From CAVPKN01 sp963832835 (GTDB taxonomy: Bacteria; Chlamydiota; Chlamydiia; Chlamydiales; JAAKFR01): 64,000 nucleotides of DNA. The stretch lies in contig CAWHVD010000001.1 in the NCBI GenBank assembly GCA_963832835.1, forward strand, positions 1,364,001-1,428,000. The letters run 5' to 3'. A model generated the notes under the pieces. That model had not been told where the DNA came from. It did not search any database and worked only from the letters and a program-made list of their open reading frames with translations. This document shows, piece by piece, positions 24,801 through 35,800 of this stretch. The position numbers and the translations under genes were made by a program. Numbering within the stretch: the stretch's first letter is position 1; each line of letters begins with the position of its first letter.

Positions 24801-26612
24801 ATGGCAATTTCTTCTGTCTCATCCGATTTTGTAGATAAAATAACCTATCCAAAAGCTAAGGCAGATTCTGAATACCTCTCTTACACGGAGTTTAAGTCTA
24901 AATTTAGTTTGGGAGAAACATCCACAGAAAAAGATAACCCGCATACAGCTAATTTAAGTGAGACCATGTCTAAAAATAGACATGCCGGGCTTGCCATGCT
25001 TTTAGCAGAAGAGGAGCGCGTCATAGAAGGATTTAAAGTATTTGCACCACGATTGAATCCCATTTCCCTCTCTCTTGCAGAGCAAGCAAAGCAAGGGGGG
25101 CGGATCATTTTTATCGGTGTAGGCTCAAGTGGAAGAGCAGGTATCGATTTGGCCACCAAAGCAACTAAGTTGTATCCTCAGCTGAAATGTTTGGGAATGA
25201 TGGGAGGCGGAGATTGTGCTCTTATCCAGGCGCGGGAGGGCTTTGAAGATTCTCCTGAGCAGGGAAGACTCTCAGCGGAAAAATTGGCCATAACTCCTCA
25301 GGATTCTGTTTTTTTAATTTCGGCTAGCGGTTCTGCATCTTTTAATGCCGGATTTGGGCATGCGGCTGCAAACGCGGGTGCGAAGACCTACTGTTTTTAT
25401 AATAGTACTGAAGTGCCTGAAAGAACGAGCGCCCTTTTTAAGCGGGCGGACAATCCTGTAGAACCGCTTTTACTCGATATTGGACCACAAGCCATCATAG
25501 GGTCGACTCGTCTTCAGGGTTATAGTTTGGCACGTATCTGCCTCGGTTACATGTTAGGGCAAACCATTTTAGAGTTGGATTCTCAAATTGATCCTGCAAA
25601 GCTCTCGATCGATTATCTTGCTCACCAGCTCACCTCCTCGTTGACCAAAATAAAAGCTGTCATTCCAGATCTGGTAAAAATAATTGATGGAGAACACCGT
25701 GTCTTTTCTAGTCCGCACTCTAACTTCCGGCGTGTGCGCGATGAGACACATGCGGGGTATGTGACATTGCTAGGTACAGCCACTTCTGCTCGGGAATTGA
25801 TTATTGATAGTGTTGAAACCTCGCCGACTTTTTTTTTAAATCCCCGCAAAAGAGAACAAGAAGGCCACAAAAGGCGCGCTGAATACCAAGCATATCTGGT
25901 GGGAGAGCAGGACAATAACCAAGCGTGGAAAATTGCGCTAGGAAGAGAACCTTATTTTCCAGAGGATAGCAAGGAAATCCATGATTTTATTCTTTCAACA
26001 GAAGTAAGTGGGAATGAAAGTTTTGCGAAGCGTCCGCATGGTGCTGAAAATTTTGTACTCGGTGTAGAGATCTTGCACAAAGGAGAAACACCTTCGGCTC
26101 AATTATTGCAAACCATCACTGCGACCCAGGACGGAGGGGGACGAGTTGCTCTAATTGTGATTTCAGAAACACCACTGACTGTTGAAGAACTGAATGTTAA
26201 AAGTGATACTGTGATTGTTATCCAACAAGAAGATGACCTTTTGGGACTCACCTTCAGTCAATTACTCAAATGGATGTTGAATTTGATTTCCAACAGCACC
26301 ATGGTGGAGGTGGGAAAAGTATCTGGCAATCGCATGATTGATTTGCGTACTTCAAACAATAAGCTCATTGATCGCTGCATGCGCCTCATTCATGAAAAAT
26401 GGAAAGACAGGCATCTCTTAGAAAACCTTGATGATCAAGCTCTTTATGAACAGATCATCCAGGTTTATGAAATGCAAAAAGAGTATCAGGAACGAGGCGA
26501 GTACACACCTTCAACCCTCAAGATGATTCTCGCCATGTTAGAAAAAAATTGTTCCTTCGAAGAGGCAATCTCCTTTTTAAGGGACATTGACGAAAATATC
26601 GACCGTTTTTAA
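24801..26612 (+). CDS. GCKR/MurQ-like double SIS-domain protein
   Basis: 603 residues, twice the size of bacterial MurQ (about 300) and close to animal glucokinase regulatory protein. The N-terminal half has the MurQ text: NPHTANLSETMS, GGRIIFIGVGSSGRAGIDLA (sugar-phosphate loop), FEDSPEQGRL, LISASGSASFNAGF and IIGSTRLQ. The C-terminal half is a diverged SIS-like region. MurQ cleaves N-acetylmuramate 6-phosphate; GCKR binds fructose phosphates. Whether this protein is an enzyme or a sensor cannot be told. ATGGGGG precedes the start. Confidence 0.82.
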   Translation: MAISSVSSDFVDKITYPKAKADSEYLSYTEFKSKFSLGETSTEKDNPHTANLSETMSKNRHAGLAMLLAEEERVIEGFKVFAPRLNPISLSLAEQAKQGGRIIFIGVGSSGRAGIDLATKATKLYPQLKCLGMMGGGDCALIQAREGFEDSPEQGRLSAEKLAITPQDSVFLISASGSASFNAGFGHAAANAGAKTYCFYNSTEVPERTSALFKRADNPVEPLLLDIGPQAIIGSTRLQGYSLARICLGYMLGQTILELDSQIDPAKLSIDYLAHQLTSSLTKIKAVIPDLVKIIDGEHRVFSSPHSNFRRVRDETHAGYVTLLGTATSARELIIDSVETSPTFFLNPRKREQEGHKRRAEYQAYLVGEQDNNQAWKIALGREPYFPEDSKEIHDFILSTEVSGNESFAKRPHGAENFVLGVEILHKGETPSAQLLQTITATQDGGGRVALIVISETPLTVEELNVKSDTVIVIQQEDDLLGLTFSQLLKWMLNLISNSTMVEVGKVSGNRMIDLRTSNNKLIDRCMRLIHEKWKDRHLLENLDDQALYEQIIQVYEMQKEYQERGEYTPSTLKMILAMLEKNCSFEEAISFLRDIDENIDRF

Positions 26613-26621
26613 TTGAGCGTT

Positions 26622-26784
26622 ATACCATTTCCAGAAAATAAAGCCATGAAGTGGCACTGGGTAACATGACAGATTTGGATGATCGTTTCGAATCCTATGT
26701 TTTTGCACCTAAGCGAGAAAGGATCGTTCAAAAATGGCGTTTTATACAGTGCCAATTTGTGACTTTATTTTCTGGAAATGGTAT
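26622..26784 (-). repeat. Inverted-end repeat, family 1, copy A
   Basis: About 163 bp with terminal inverted repeats of about 30 bases starting ATACCATTTCCAGAAAATAA. No coding capacity of its own. Its right end gives the TAA stop of the adjoining alcohol dehydrogenase gene. Confidence 0.92.
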
Positions 26785-27866
26785 TAGCCCTCTTTCTTTT
26801 TTAAAGAGGCGATGTCGATCACAAAGCGGTATTTGACATCGCTTTTGAGCATACGCTCATAAGCTTCGTTGATTTTCTGGATGGGGATTAGCTCAATATC
26901 AGCCAAAATATGGTTTTTGGCGCAGAAATTGAGCATTTCTTGAGTCTCTTGTAGGCCGCCGATTAATGAACCTGCGATTTGTCTTCTTTGAAAGATTAAA
27001 TTCTGGATATTCGGACTAGGATGAGGCTGTGGAGGGGCTCCTACCAAGCACATGGTACCATCGCGTTTCAGCAGCGCCAGATAGGTATCTAGATTGTGGG
27101 GAACCGACACAGTATTAATAATGAAATCGAGGCTACCAACAAATGCTTTGAGCTCGTCCTCTTTTTTAGAGAGGATAACATCATTGGCACCCAGCCTTTT
27201 AGCCTCCTGGATTTTGCTCTCTGAGGAGGTGAATACAACAACGTGTGCCCCTAATGCATGAGCAATCTTAATGGCCACATGGCCTAACCCTCCAATACCC
27301 ACCACTCCGACCCGGGTGCCCTTGCCCACTTTCCAGTGCTTCAAGGGTGAGTAAGTGGTGATTCCAGCACACAAAAGAGGGGCTACTGCTGCGAGATCTT
27401 TTTCTTCAAATTCTGCAGGTACCTTTAATACAAACTTTTCATCGACTACAATTTGAGTAGAGTATCCACCATAGGTGGTAGATCCATCAACTCTATCTTT
27501 TCCGTTGTAGGTAAGAACAAATCCATTTTCACAGTACTGTTCCAGGTGGTCTTTGCAGCTTGAACAGGTTCGGCAAGAATCAACTAGGCAACCTACTGCT
27601 ACTAGATCACCCTGTTTAAAGGATTTCACCTCATTACCCACCTGAGTCACACGGCCAACGATCTCATGTCCCGGCACAAGGGGATATACGGTGTTTTTCC
27701 ACTCATTTTTTGCTTGATGCAGGTCCGAATGACAGACACCACAGTAGAGGATATCCAATTTGACATCGTGAGGACGGACCTCTCTGCGCTCGAATGTAAA
27801 AGGGCTTAAGGGGGCAGCTTCACTAGTTACGGCGTATCCTGATGTTTGTGTCAGAGTTTTAGTCAT
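26784..27866 (-). CDS. Zinc-dependent NAD(P) alcohol dehydrogenase (YahK/CAD type)
   Basis: 360 residues of the cinnamyl-alcohol-dehydrogenase branch of medium-chain dehydrogenases. Catalytic zinc site: YCGVCHSDLH (about 41-50) and PGHEIVGRV. Structural zinc: four Cys in CRTCSSCKDHLEQYC. The Rossmann motif is GVVGIGGLGHVAIKIA. It should reduce aldehydes with NADPH. The final codon Gly is followed by TAA that belongs to the end of a family-1 repeat, so the C-terminus was reset by the insertion. Confidence 0.94.
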   Translation of the reverse strand: MTKTLTQTSGYAVTSEAAPLSPFTFERREVRPHDVKLDILYCGVCHSDLHQAKNEWKNTVYPLVPGHEIVGRVTQVGNEVKSFKQGDLVAVGCLVDSCRTCSSCKDHLEQYCENGFVLTYNGKDRVDGSTTYGGYSTQIVVDEKFVLKVPAEFEEKDLAAVAPLLCAGITTYSPLKHWKVGKGTRVGVVGIGGLGHVAIKIAHALGAHVVVFTSSESKIQEAKRLGANDVILSKKEDELKAFVGSLDFIINTVSVPHNLDTYLALLKRDGTMCLVGAPPQPHPSPNIQNLIFQRRQIAGSLIGGLQETQEMLNFCAKNHILADIELIPIQKINEAYERMLKSDVKYRFVIDIASLKKKEG

Positions 27867-27965
27867 ATTTCCCCTTCTGTATTTTTTGTCAGAATAGCAT
27901 TAAAAAATTATTTATCAATCCTTTTCTGATTGCTGCCATCATTGTTATGTTGAGCGGCAAGTAGC

Positions 27966-28128
27966 GATGCCATTTCCAGAAAATAAAGTCACAAATTGGC
28001 ACTGTATAACACGCCATTTTTGAACGGTCCTTTCTCGCTTAGGTACAAAACATAGGCTTCTAAACGATCGTCCAAATCTGTCATGTTACCCAGTACAACT
28101 TCATGACTTTATTTTCTGGAAATGGTAT
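27966..28128 (+). repeat. Inverted-end repeat, family 1, copy B
   Basis: About 163 bp, opposite in orientation to copy A. Left end ATGCCATTTCCAGAAAATAA, right end TTTATTTTCTGGAAATGGTA, followed by TTA. It lies between the alcohol dehydrogenase promoter region and the RiPP precursor gene. The adjoining 28129-28247 shows nothing else I can name. Confidence 0.92.
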
Positions 28129-28247
28129 TACACAGCTTGATGGTTTTCTCAGATGTCAGATAGCGATAGCCCTCTCTTTTTTTTGACTTTTCAGTTCGAT
28201 ATTCCATTCGATGGTCTCTTCGGTGTCTAGTAATGAGCACATCGGGC

Positions 28248-28526
28248 TTATCGTTTAACTGAAAGAGCGGCGCACGCCAGGCACATGCAGGCCCCGCCTG
28301 CAATCGATTCTAGCTCTTTTTCGGAAAGGGCGCCTTGGGGTTTTTGAGGAATTACGAAATAAAGGGTCGTTTCGTTGCTTTCGCACACCTCCACTTTTTT
28401 TCCAGGAGGAAGCATAATTCCCTGTTCCTTAAGCACTTTTTCGGGGTTTTTTAAGAGCTGAGCCTTAAATTGAGGATCGCTCCACGCTTTTGCGATCACT
28501 TTCGCATATTCTTTCTGAAACTCCAT
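28248..28526 (-). CDS. NHLP-family RiPP precursor peptide (nitrile-hydratase-like leader)
   Basis: 92 residues. The leader (1-78) follows the NHLP plan: KVIAKAWSDPQFKAQLLKNP, EKVLKEQGIMLPPGKKVEV, TTLYFVIPQKP, then LSEKELESIAGG with the double-glycine cleavage site at 77-78. The predicted core is ACMCLACAALSVKR, with three Cys for thioether or other cross-links. The family feeds lanthipeptide-, proteusin- or LAP-type pathways. A strong ribosome site (GAGAGGGAG) precedes ATG 28526. No modification enzyme or peptidase-transporter is visible in the window, so it is an orphan here. Confidence 0.85.
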   Translation of the reverse strand: MEFQKEYAKVIAKAWSDPQFKAQLLKNPEKVLKEQGIMLPPGKKVEVCESNETTLYFVIPQKPQGALSEKELESIAGGACMCLACAALSVKR

Positions 28527-28909
28527 ACTCCCTCTCAGTTTGTATACTTGCGTATTCGTGATATTATAATAAAAAATAACTAAAGTAAATTATTATTTTA
28601 ATAATAAGAGCTCTACTTTTGCTGAATATCCCGATTTTATTAAAGTAACTTTTTCATTTAGTTTATCCATTTGGCCGTAAAACTCGCTTCTTCAGGGGCT
28701 AGATGTAATACGGACAAAAATGATGCTAGAGGCATAGCAGAGGCCTTAAGGGTAGGACATTTTCGAGAATGCGTGCATAGAAGTGATGATGCTGTTGAGA
28801 TTCGTTTTGGGTGACGCCAAAGCCCCGGGGTTGCACGATCACAAGTGGGTCAATATTATAATTATTAACCCACTTGTGATGTTTAAGTCGCTCTGAGTAG
28901 ATAGATCGG
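28527..28909. other. Intergenic region with a strong hairpin and a possible gene relic
   Basis: 28530-28680 is AT-rich and probably holds the RiPP precursor promoter. At 28838-28880 a 13-bp perfect stem (ATCACAAGTGGGT with ACCCACTTGTGAT) encloses an AT loop; it may end transcription of the ArfB-like gene. On the minus strand 28726-28860 is open and encodes RGFGVTQNESQQHHHFYARI, which looks gene-like but has no start. I do not recognise it. Confidence 0.45.
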
Positions 28910-29263
28910 TTAATTATCTGGTGTGGGAGGGCGACGGAGTTGGGTTTTTTTGGACTCTTTTTCTTTTTTGACTCTGTTTTTTGAGCGTACCGAACGGGGA
29001 ACCCGTGTTGCAACACGTTTGGGCTTGCGGTAGTTGAGCTGCTCCACTTTCTTCCGCAATTTCTCTAAACAGTCCTTTTTGTTGAGGTGTTGGCTGCGCT
29101 CTTTTTGGCTTGTCACGACAATGCCTGTGGGCACATGGGTGAGACGGACAGCGCTATCAGTGACATTTACATGCTGCCCGCCTTTGCCGCTTGCACGACA
29201 GGTGATGATTTCGCACTGTGCAAGGAGCTCTTCATCATCTAATGGCAGTCTAATGATATCCAT
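28910..29263 (-). CDS. ArfB/ICT1-like peptidyl-tRNA hydrolase (RF-1 domain)
   Basis: 117 residues. It has the GGQ loop of class I release factors at 28-30 in CRASGKGGQHVNVTDSAVRL, then THVPTGIVVTSQKERSQHLN, with no codon-recognition domain. The tail is very basic (KNRVKKEKESKKTQLRR), as in ArfB, where it enters the empty mRNA channel of stalled ribosomes. It probably rescues non-stop complexes. Without biochemical data the exact subgroup (ArfB or a PrfH-like protein) is uncertain. Confidence 0.85.
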   Translation of the reverse strand: MDIIRLPLDDEELLAQCEIITCRASGKGGQHVNVTDSAVRLTHVPTGIVVTSQKERSQHLNKKDCLEKLRKKVEQLNYRKPKRVATRVPRSVRSKNRVKKEKESKKTQLRRPPTPDN

Positions 29264-29271
29264 AGCAGTAA

Positions 29272-29640
29272 TTAATGGTGAGACAGCTCATCTGTTGTAA
29301 CTACAGAGGAAGGTGCATCGGCATTTCCCAGACAAACACGCATCATCACATAGGTAATTAAACCTGTTATTGCAAAACTACCACACCCTGCGAGGGCCGT
29401 GTACAATATGTTTTGTTGGGTGAGAAAATAGGTAGAGACAGCAGCCCCGGCCCCTACAATGATTGCGAGTACCAAAGCCGTGATGATATGGGCTGTTGGT
29501 GATGAGCAAGTGCGTGTAGAGTCCTCTGTAAAGCTTCTACCTCCCGTAGTTGGATGGTAACTATTGTCCGGTGTGTTCAAACTTACTGAAGTTGACTGGC
29601 CTGCTAGACCTTGAGAAGCAACAATTTTTGACGCACCCAT
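29272..29640 (-). CDS. Short Inc-like bilobed membrane protein
   Basis: 122 residues. Polar Ser/Thr-rich N-terminus, two hydrophobic segments about 51-73 and 79-101 separated by a short turn, then a short tail (CLGNADAPSS). It is clearly a paralogue of the first 95 residues of the OTU protein at 40470 (both have HIITAL or HVITAL, VGAGAA, YFLTQ, GSFA and CLG). It lacks the protease part, so it is either a free-standing inclusion-membrane protein or the remnant of one. It starts 49 bases from a family-2 repeat, as does the 40470 gene at 110 bases. Confidence 0.75.
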   Translation of the reverse strand: MGASKIVASQGLAGQSTSVSLNTPDNSYHPTTGGRSFTEDSTRTCSSPTAHIITALVLAIIVGAGAAVSTYFLTQQNILYTALAGCGSFAITGLITYVMMRVCLGNADAPSSVVTTDELSHH

Positions 29641-29688
29641 AGATTCCTTTTCCTTTTTCCTTTATTACTTCTTTAAAATAGAAGTTTA

Positions 29689-29803
29689 GTAACTATTCAG
29701 GTAATCCATCTTTTTGGTTAAAAGCCTCTCTGTGGTGACTATCCACTCCCACCTTGACAAACTGGGGTTGCCCTAAGGATTCTGCTGGCTCGTGAATAGT
29801 CAC
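29689..29803 (+). repeat. Small inverted-end repeat, family 2, copy 3
   Basis: About 115 bp from GTAACTATTCAGGTAATCC to CTCGTGAATAGTCAC, a nearly complete copy that separates the Inc-like gene from the end of the 2999-residue gene. Confidence 0.9.
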
Positions 29804-29829
29804 AAGTTTAGCTTTAAAACTCCTTAAAT

Positions 29830-32800
29830 TCAACTAAACAGTTTGAATGAGCCAAAAAATGAGGAAAAATTTGTGCTTTGAGGTTTTCTCCATTTTTTGA
29901 TGCGTTCGGGAACATGTTTTTCGACCCCCTGCGCATGGACAAAATGGGGTAGAGGTTGCCATTTTTTTATTTTCTCCCACATGGGCCAAAAATCGTCCCA
30001 TTTTTCGATCCGTTCGATAAAGCGTAAGGGATGAAGAAGGGTGCATCGAGCTAAGCCGATGTCGATGACGATGTCCTGTATAAATGTGGCATTGAGCATG
30101 GCGGATGTAAACCTAGAGGTTCCCAAGCCATTTTGAACAAGCTGACCATCTGCAGACAGAAGAGCTAGATGGCCCTCCCATATCTTTTTGTTTATAAGTG
30201 CGTTTTGAAAGAAGCTAGCCTCAGTGTCAGATAGAGCAAAGGCGGCCAGGCGATTCTTGTGGTATAGAAGAAGAAAGTATTGTACCGGTTTTAAATAGGT
30301 TTCTTGGAGGGGAGTCTCGCCCATTTTGGCGGTACACAGCGCATTGCGTGTAAAGTAAAGGCCATGGGTTAAATGGGACGATCCAAAAACTTCTTGGACC
30401 GACCGAGAATGGCTGATCAAATGGGTCACAAAGGTAGAAGAAGAGATGGTTATCCCTTCAGGAAGTGGCAAGCTGGCTACCGGAACGAGATTGATGTGAT
30501 CGCTTGTTATCTGCTCTTTTTTCATCTCTTCTTTTTGAAAGGTGAAGATAGTGGCGTGCTGTCTACTATCGACATGTGCGGTGGTAAAGAGCTGCGGCTG
30601 TCTCTTTGCAACAAAGCGGATAATGGGTGATAGCGTGCGGCATAAAACAGCGGCCTTATCCCACGGCATATCGAATTGAAATGAGCCATACTTTTGCTTT
30701 GCGTAATCCCACAACACTTTTTCAGTGGGAGCGCGGGCCCGTTTGCCTTTGAAACGAGCGATAGGGTCGATGGCAACTTGTTTTACAAATCCTTGCCGGT
30801 ACCGTTTCCAAATGGCGATCTGTTTTTGAGGATCATCTTCTGATAGCAGCATGCGGCGCACAGGCTCTTCGATCCAATAATCGATCTGCTGGAAGGCTGA
30901 TAAGAGAATCTCTTTATCAATCATCTTGGATTCATTGCGCATCTCCCATTCGAGAGTGGAAGTGGGATTCAGGTGGTCGGAAATGAGCGGGGCTAATTTT
31001 TGAGAGACTCCCCAGATGATCCGTTGCTCATTTTTTAGAACTCCTCTTCCTCTCAGTTTTCCTTGCGCGTCATCAGAAAGGGTAAGTTCTTCACCTAAGA
31101 GTGCTAGCACAGAAGATCCTTTTGGCTGCTCGATATTGGCCCCTGCACGGTGACTTGGGTCGATGATGGTCAGAAGATTCAACTTTTCCCAGTTAAGTCC
31201 AAGTGAGCTCAGGGCTGCTGGTATATCGTGTCCATTGAGCTCTTGGGGTTCACTTGTGTCTTTCATCCATAAGAAAAGGCGAGTTTCCTCCTCTTTATCA
31301 GAGGCTTCCTCAAACATGATCAGGCCATCTAAAAGGATATGTGGATATTCTTTTAACATCTCAAAAAAACTAGAAACGCATTCTGTGACAGTAAAATTGC
31401 GCAGCATTCCACCCGCATCGCAGATCATCCTTAAGTGGGAAAAAATCGAGGGATTTTCTTTAAGTAACGCATCGAAAAATGTCCTAGCTTGATCTAGGTG
31501 GGGGAATGTGATGAATTGGCTATTTTCAGGCGATAGAAACTGCTGCACAGCATGCGCAAGGAAGGTGGGGTCTTCGCGGATATGTTTCCCAGTGTCATAA
31601 ATCCCGTAGATTTGCCTTGGTCCCGGATCGGCAGAAAAGAGGGTGGTTTGATTAAAGGCGTGTAGAAAATGGACAGGGGTGACTGAGATTTGTTCAGGGC
31701 TGTATTGCGCCTGTTTGAGGATTACATGTTCTAGCAGCCAAAAAATCACTTCGCCGTTACGTTCCACTAATCGATGAAATCTCTCCCTGGATTCGGGATG
31801 GGCCATTGAAAAATGAGAGAGTCTAAAACCCTCTACGCCTACCCATTTTCCAAAGAGTGTCTCTATTTCTGAAATAGCGGTAGAAGAGCCAACCTCCGAG
31901 ATGTGGGTTTTTTCGAGTTCTTCAAAGAGCTTAAGGGCTTGAGGATCTTGGATCCCTTCTTGAAAAATTCCATGGATGGTAGCGATCAGGGTAAGATAGA
32001 TGTCATCAAAGTTGGAACGGGTAGCCTGCCGGGTGCGTGCTGGAACATGGAGATCTTCTCCGTGTTTAATAGATTGCACATGGTGCATCCTCCAAACAAG
32101 ACTCATAGCTGTATTGAAAAACTCTTCGAAATAGATATGGATGAGCTCGAAGGCTCGCTGCTGGGCAGCTATGCTCTTATTTTTTAACCAGTCAGTCTCA
32201 TTTATCAGTTGTTTTAACACCGCTTCTTTGACAAGCTTAAGCTCCTGTTGGCTCATCGTGGCCTGCAGGTTATCTTGCAGACCAACCGTCTCTTGAATCG
32301 TACGGCCTTCCTGGGTCACCACAGTGGTGCTCATCAGAAGGCGGTAAATCTCAAGCAGTGTCTTACAATCAATGGGGGGCAGAGAGACGGGCTTTCCAAT
32401 CCCGATTTTGGCTTGGGTGAAGGGGCTGCAATTTTGTCTGCATTCGTCGACTAAAATGGCTCCCTTTTCTTTAAAGTAAGCAAAAATTCGCCGCAACCAG
32501 TAGACCGTTTGAACGCTCTTCTGCTCCAAAGCGAGTTGATAGTTGAGCGCAAGTGCATAATACACCTCAGGTGTCAATTTGTAGCCATTTTGGGGGGACT
32601 GCACGAGTCTTTCATAAAACCATTGGAAATCAGCAGCAGTTGTATGCGTACTGAGCGCTAACTCTAAAACGTCAATTTCAAAGGAAAAGACGTGGAGTGA
32701 AGTTGCTTTAAGCCCTTCCCTGTCTATGCGATAGAGGGCTTTTGAAGAGGCGCTGAAGGGTACAAATCCTCCGCGTTGGAGTCGTTTCATAGCGATGGGG

Positions 32801-35800
32801 ATGTAGAGAGTTGTTTTCCCCTCGCCGGCAGGAGCGACAAATAATCTTACTTTCGAGTTTAGGGCTCGTAAAGAAATAACTTCCGTATTTGGACTGGCTA
32901 CGACTTTGCTCAATCGATCCTCCTCGTCGCCCTTCCCGATTCGGGAATGGTGCTCCTCGCTCGGATGCGAGCTACACTCGCTTCGATTGGGCTTTGCCTC
33001 GCAGAGTCCAAATGCGGAAGTTGTTTCTTTACGAGCCCTTAGACTAGTCGTCTCGATTTCCCAAGTGAGCAAATCAGCCTGTTGTTTACGCAGGCTTTTT
33101 CCTGTACGAGATTGATACAAAATCATTTCAGGTTCAGCGGTAGGGTCAAAATCCTCATAGACGGCAATGCTCTCAGCAAACATTTGTATCGAGCCCGTTT
33201 TTTGCAATGTGACGATTCCACGCTCAAGCTGATGCATTTGAATCCGCAGCAGATGGTAATGGATGGTCATGAGCATGAGTCGATAGAGCTGCTTTGGCTC
33301 TAAGGAGGGGTTAGCCATGCGCACACGCGTGATGTTTTGAGCCAGGTAACACTGTGTCAAAATTCCGTCCATAGTAATCTCGGTAAGATCAGCCCCCATT
33401 TTACCTAGTCCTAGTCGGTAAGCAGTTTGAGGGTAGCTATTTGCAAGTGCTTGGGCCTCTTCTTTAATCTGTGCTGCTTTTTGATGGCGGGTCTCAAGTA
33501 GATGGGTCGCAGCTTTCAAACAGTCAGAAAGTGTTGTTTGCTGTTTGAGCTGATAGATTTTTTTTCCGTAGCGTGGTTGTAAAAGCTGTGCATGCCCTGC
33601 TTGCAATCGGGTGACGATATCTTGGGTTGTGGGGTTTTCTGCGTCTAGATCAAGTTTGGAGAATACAAAAGTGGAGTCTTGTTTAAAATAAGCCTCTTGA
33701 ACAAACTCGAGATAGGTCTCAAGGAAGTAAGAGTCTACAGTTTTAAGGAAGTTTTGTAGCTCCCTTACGTCTGCCAGATCAAACCTCCATAGCAGAGGTT
33801 TTAAAGCGGGCGGCTTGTGAAGAGTCAGCGAGATGGGTTTTTGATAATCAAAATGGATGCTATGACTCCCCATCCAAGTTTGCACGCGGTTTGCCTGCTG
33901 CCATAAATGGGCAAGGATCCCATCTCCAATCCCAATAATTTCTTCAAAGACCTTTAGGTTTGTGGCTTGGTCTGGCCCGAAATCCAGTCCCTGGAATCTG
34001 TCTGGATAGCATAAGACATACCGAAGGAGCTGTACATACTGAGCATTTTCTCCTAGCTCACCGCTACGCATCAAAAAAAATAGATCAAACTCTCCTTTTC
34101 CTTGGCGTGCCCGTTCATAGAGAGTCATAAAATGTTTGCGAAGATTGCTTGTCGTGAATCGAACACAAGGTTGGTAAGAGGTCCTTATGTCGAGGAAGGG
34201 GAAATGCTTATTGATTTGGGAAAAATCTGTCGCCAAATGAAAAACGTGATCGGATAGAAGAGGTGAGTAATCAGTGGGAGAGATTTGTCCTATCCAGTTT
34301 CCTGCCTGGAGCATCTTTTGACGTATATCAAATAGCGGTATCCAATGAGGTTGGGGTAAGGTAGCTTGGATGGCAGCCTTAAATTGAGCTGCCTTTGGTA
34401 GCTTGGACTTAGCAATAGAAAGGGCTTTTTTGTCTTCCTCGGTAAGAGCTCGGTGTAAGTTTTTTAATAAAAAGAGCTCGTCTTCATGTGTCAGACGGAT
34501 ATGAGCGGGGATTCGGCTCACTTGCTTGATGTTTTGAACGCGCAGGTATTTGGTATAGTGTTTAGCTGTCCATAGATAAAAAATATAAGGAAGATCGGCT
34601 CCTTTATACCCATACCCCTCTAAAATCACCTGCTCTGCATTGCGGATCAGATGAATGGCGTAACGTAAATAAAAAGCCAAAGCTTCAGGTGAATGATCTT
34701 TTAAATCGTAAAACGGTTGGATTATCCAATCGAGCGCACCCATCATGTGACAAAATGTACGCGTTTTTTCAAGATAACGTAGGGCCTTTTCGTAATTGCG
34801 CTTCATGGCAAAAAGAAGGGTCAGATAAAGATTTGCTGCGGCATCTGGTTGAACAAGATCGCCTGTTAAGGGATCCAGTTCGTAGAGATATACCTTGAGT
34901 GTTTTTGAGCCGGAAGGATCCTGATTAAGGAAACCCTCTTTGTATATCACCTCGGTACTAAAGTTGTCGTCTTGAGGGCGCAAAGGTCGAATAGGGAGTA
35001 AGACGCAAGTTTTGGTGCTATTTTCTAAGACTAATGCCCCCTCAAAATGATCCAGTGCATCCAAAGATTGCTCATCTGCAAGAAAAAAATCCGGAAAGGT
35101 AAGGCAACGGAAACGGCCCGTCTCCTCTTTGAAGCTAACCTCCAGATCGATCAGATCGAGCTCTTCGATGTTTCCTGAAATGTGGTTCACCCATACACAA
35201 GCCTCTTTAGAAGCAGCTAGCCTCTTGAACCACTCAATAAGCGAGGTGTCCTTGTGAGGTTTATAAGAGTACTGCCTTTTCCAAGTATTCACCAATTGTA
35301 AATGTCTTAAGGGGATTTGCTGGTTGCCTTGAGAGCGTAATTTGAGCACTCTAGAAGTTCCAGATTCTTCGATCATATAGAGTGGTTGGTATTCTCCTTT
35401 TTTACAGATGACAATGAGATGGAAGTTGCATTTTTCATTGTGGCAGCGCCAGTAATCAAAAGAAGGTGAGTGCATTAAGTAGCAACTTTTTATCCATTTG
35501 TCATCCATATGGATCTCACAGAACCATTTGTCCTTATATCCTACAAGATTGGGGAATCGATGATAGACAGCGCTCTTGTTTTCAACTAAGCTGTATGCAA
35601 TTTTACTCAGGCCATCTGCTGAATAAAAGACCTTGTCTTTGAACCTACATTGCGGCAATTCCGCTCCTTTAGAGGCGGGTTTAGCAAGCTTTCTACTCAT
35701 TCTCCAGCCTTGATGGTGCGGAATCCCGAAGCCCTTCAGGGCCGGGTTCTTCAACCAAACAAGTCGATTATTCTTCATCCCTGTAAATTTTAACCGCACG

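Noticed and set aside
26651..26836. Short ORFs inside the family-1 repeats (also near 53642 and 60492)
   Set aside because: They recur because the repeat recurs; ends and frames shift between copies and no conserved start context is seen.
26622..28128. Family-1 repeats as a CRISPR array
   Set aside because: Copies are 163 bp, scattered, in both orientations and have inverted ends; no regular spacers and no cas genes.
28726..29016. Minus-strand ORF overlapping the ArfB-like gene as a separate gene
   Set aside because: Its first part is the shadow of the ArfB-like gene; only the last 45 residues look protein-like and they have no start, so it is noted as a relic.
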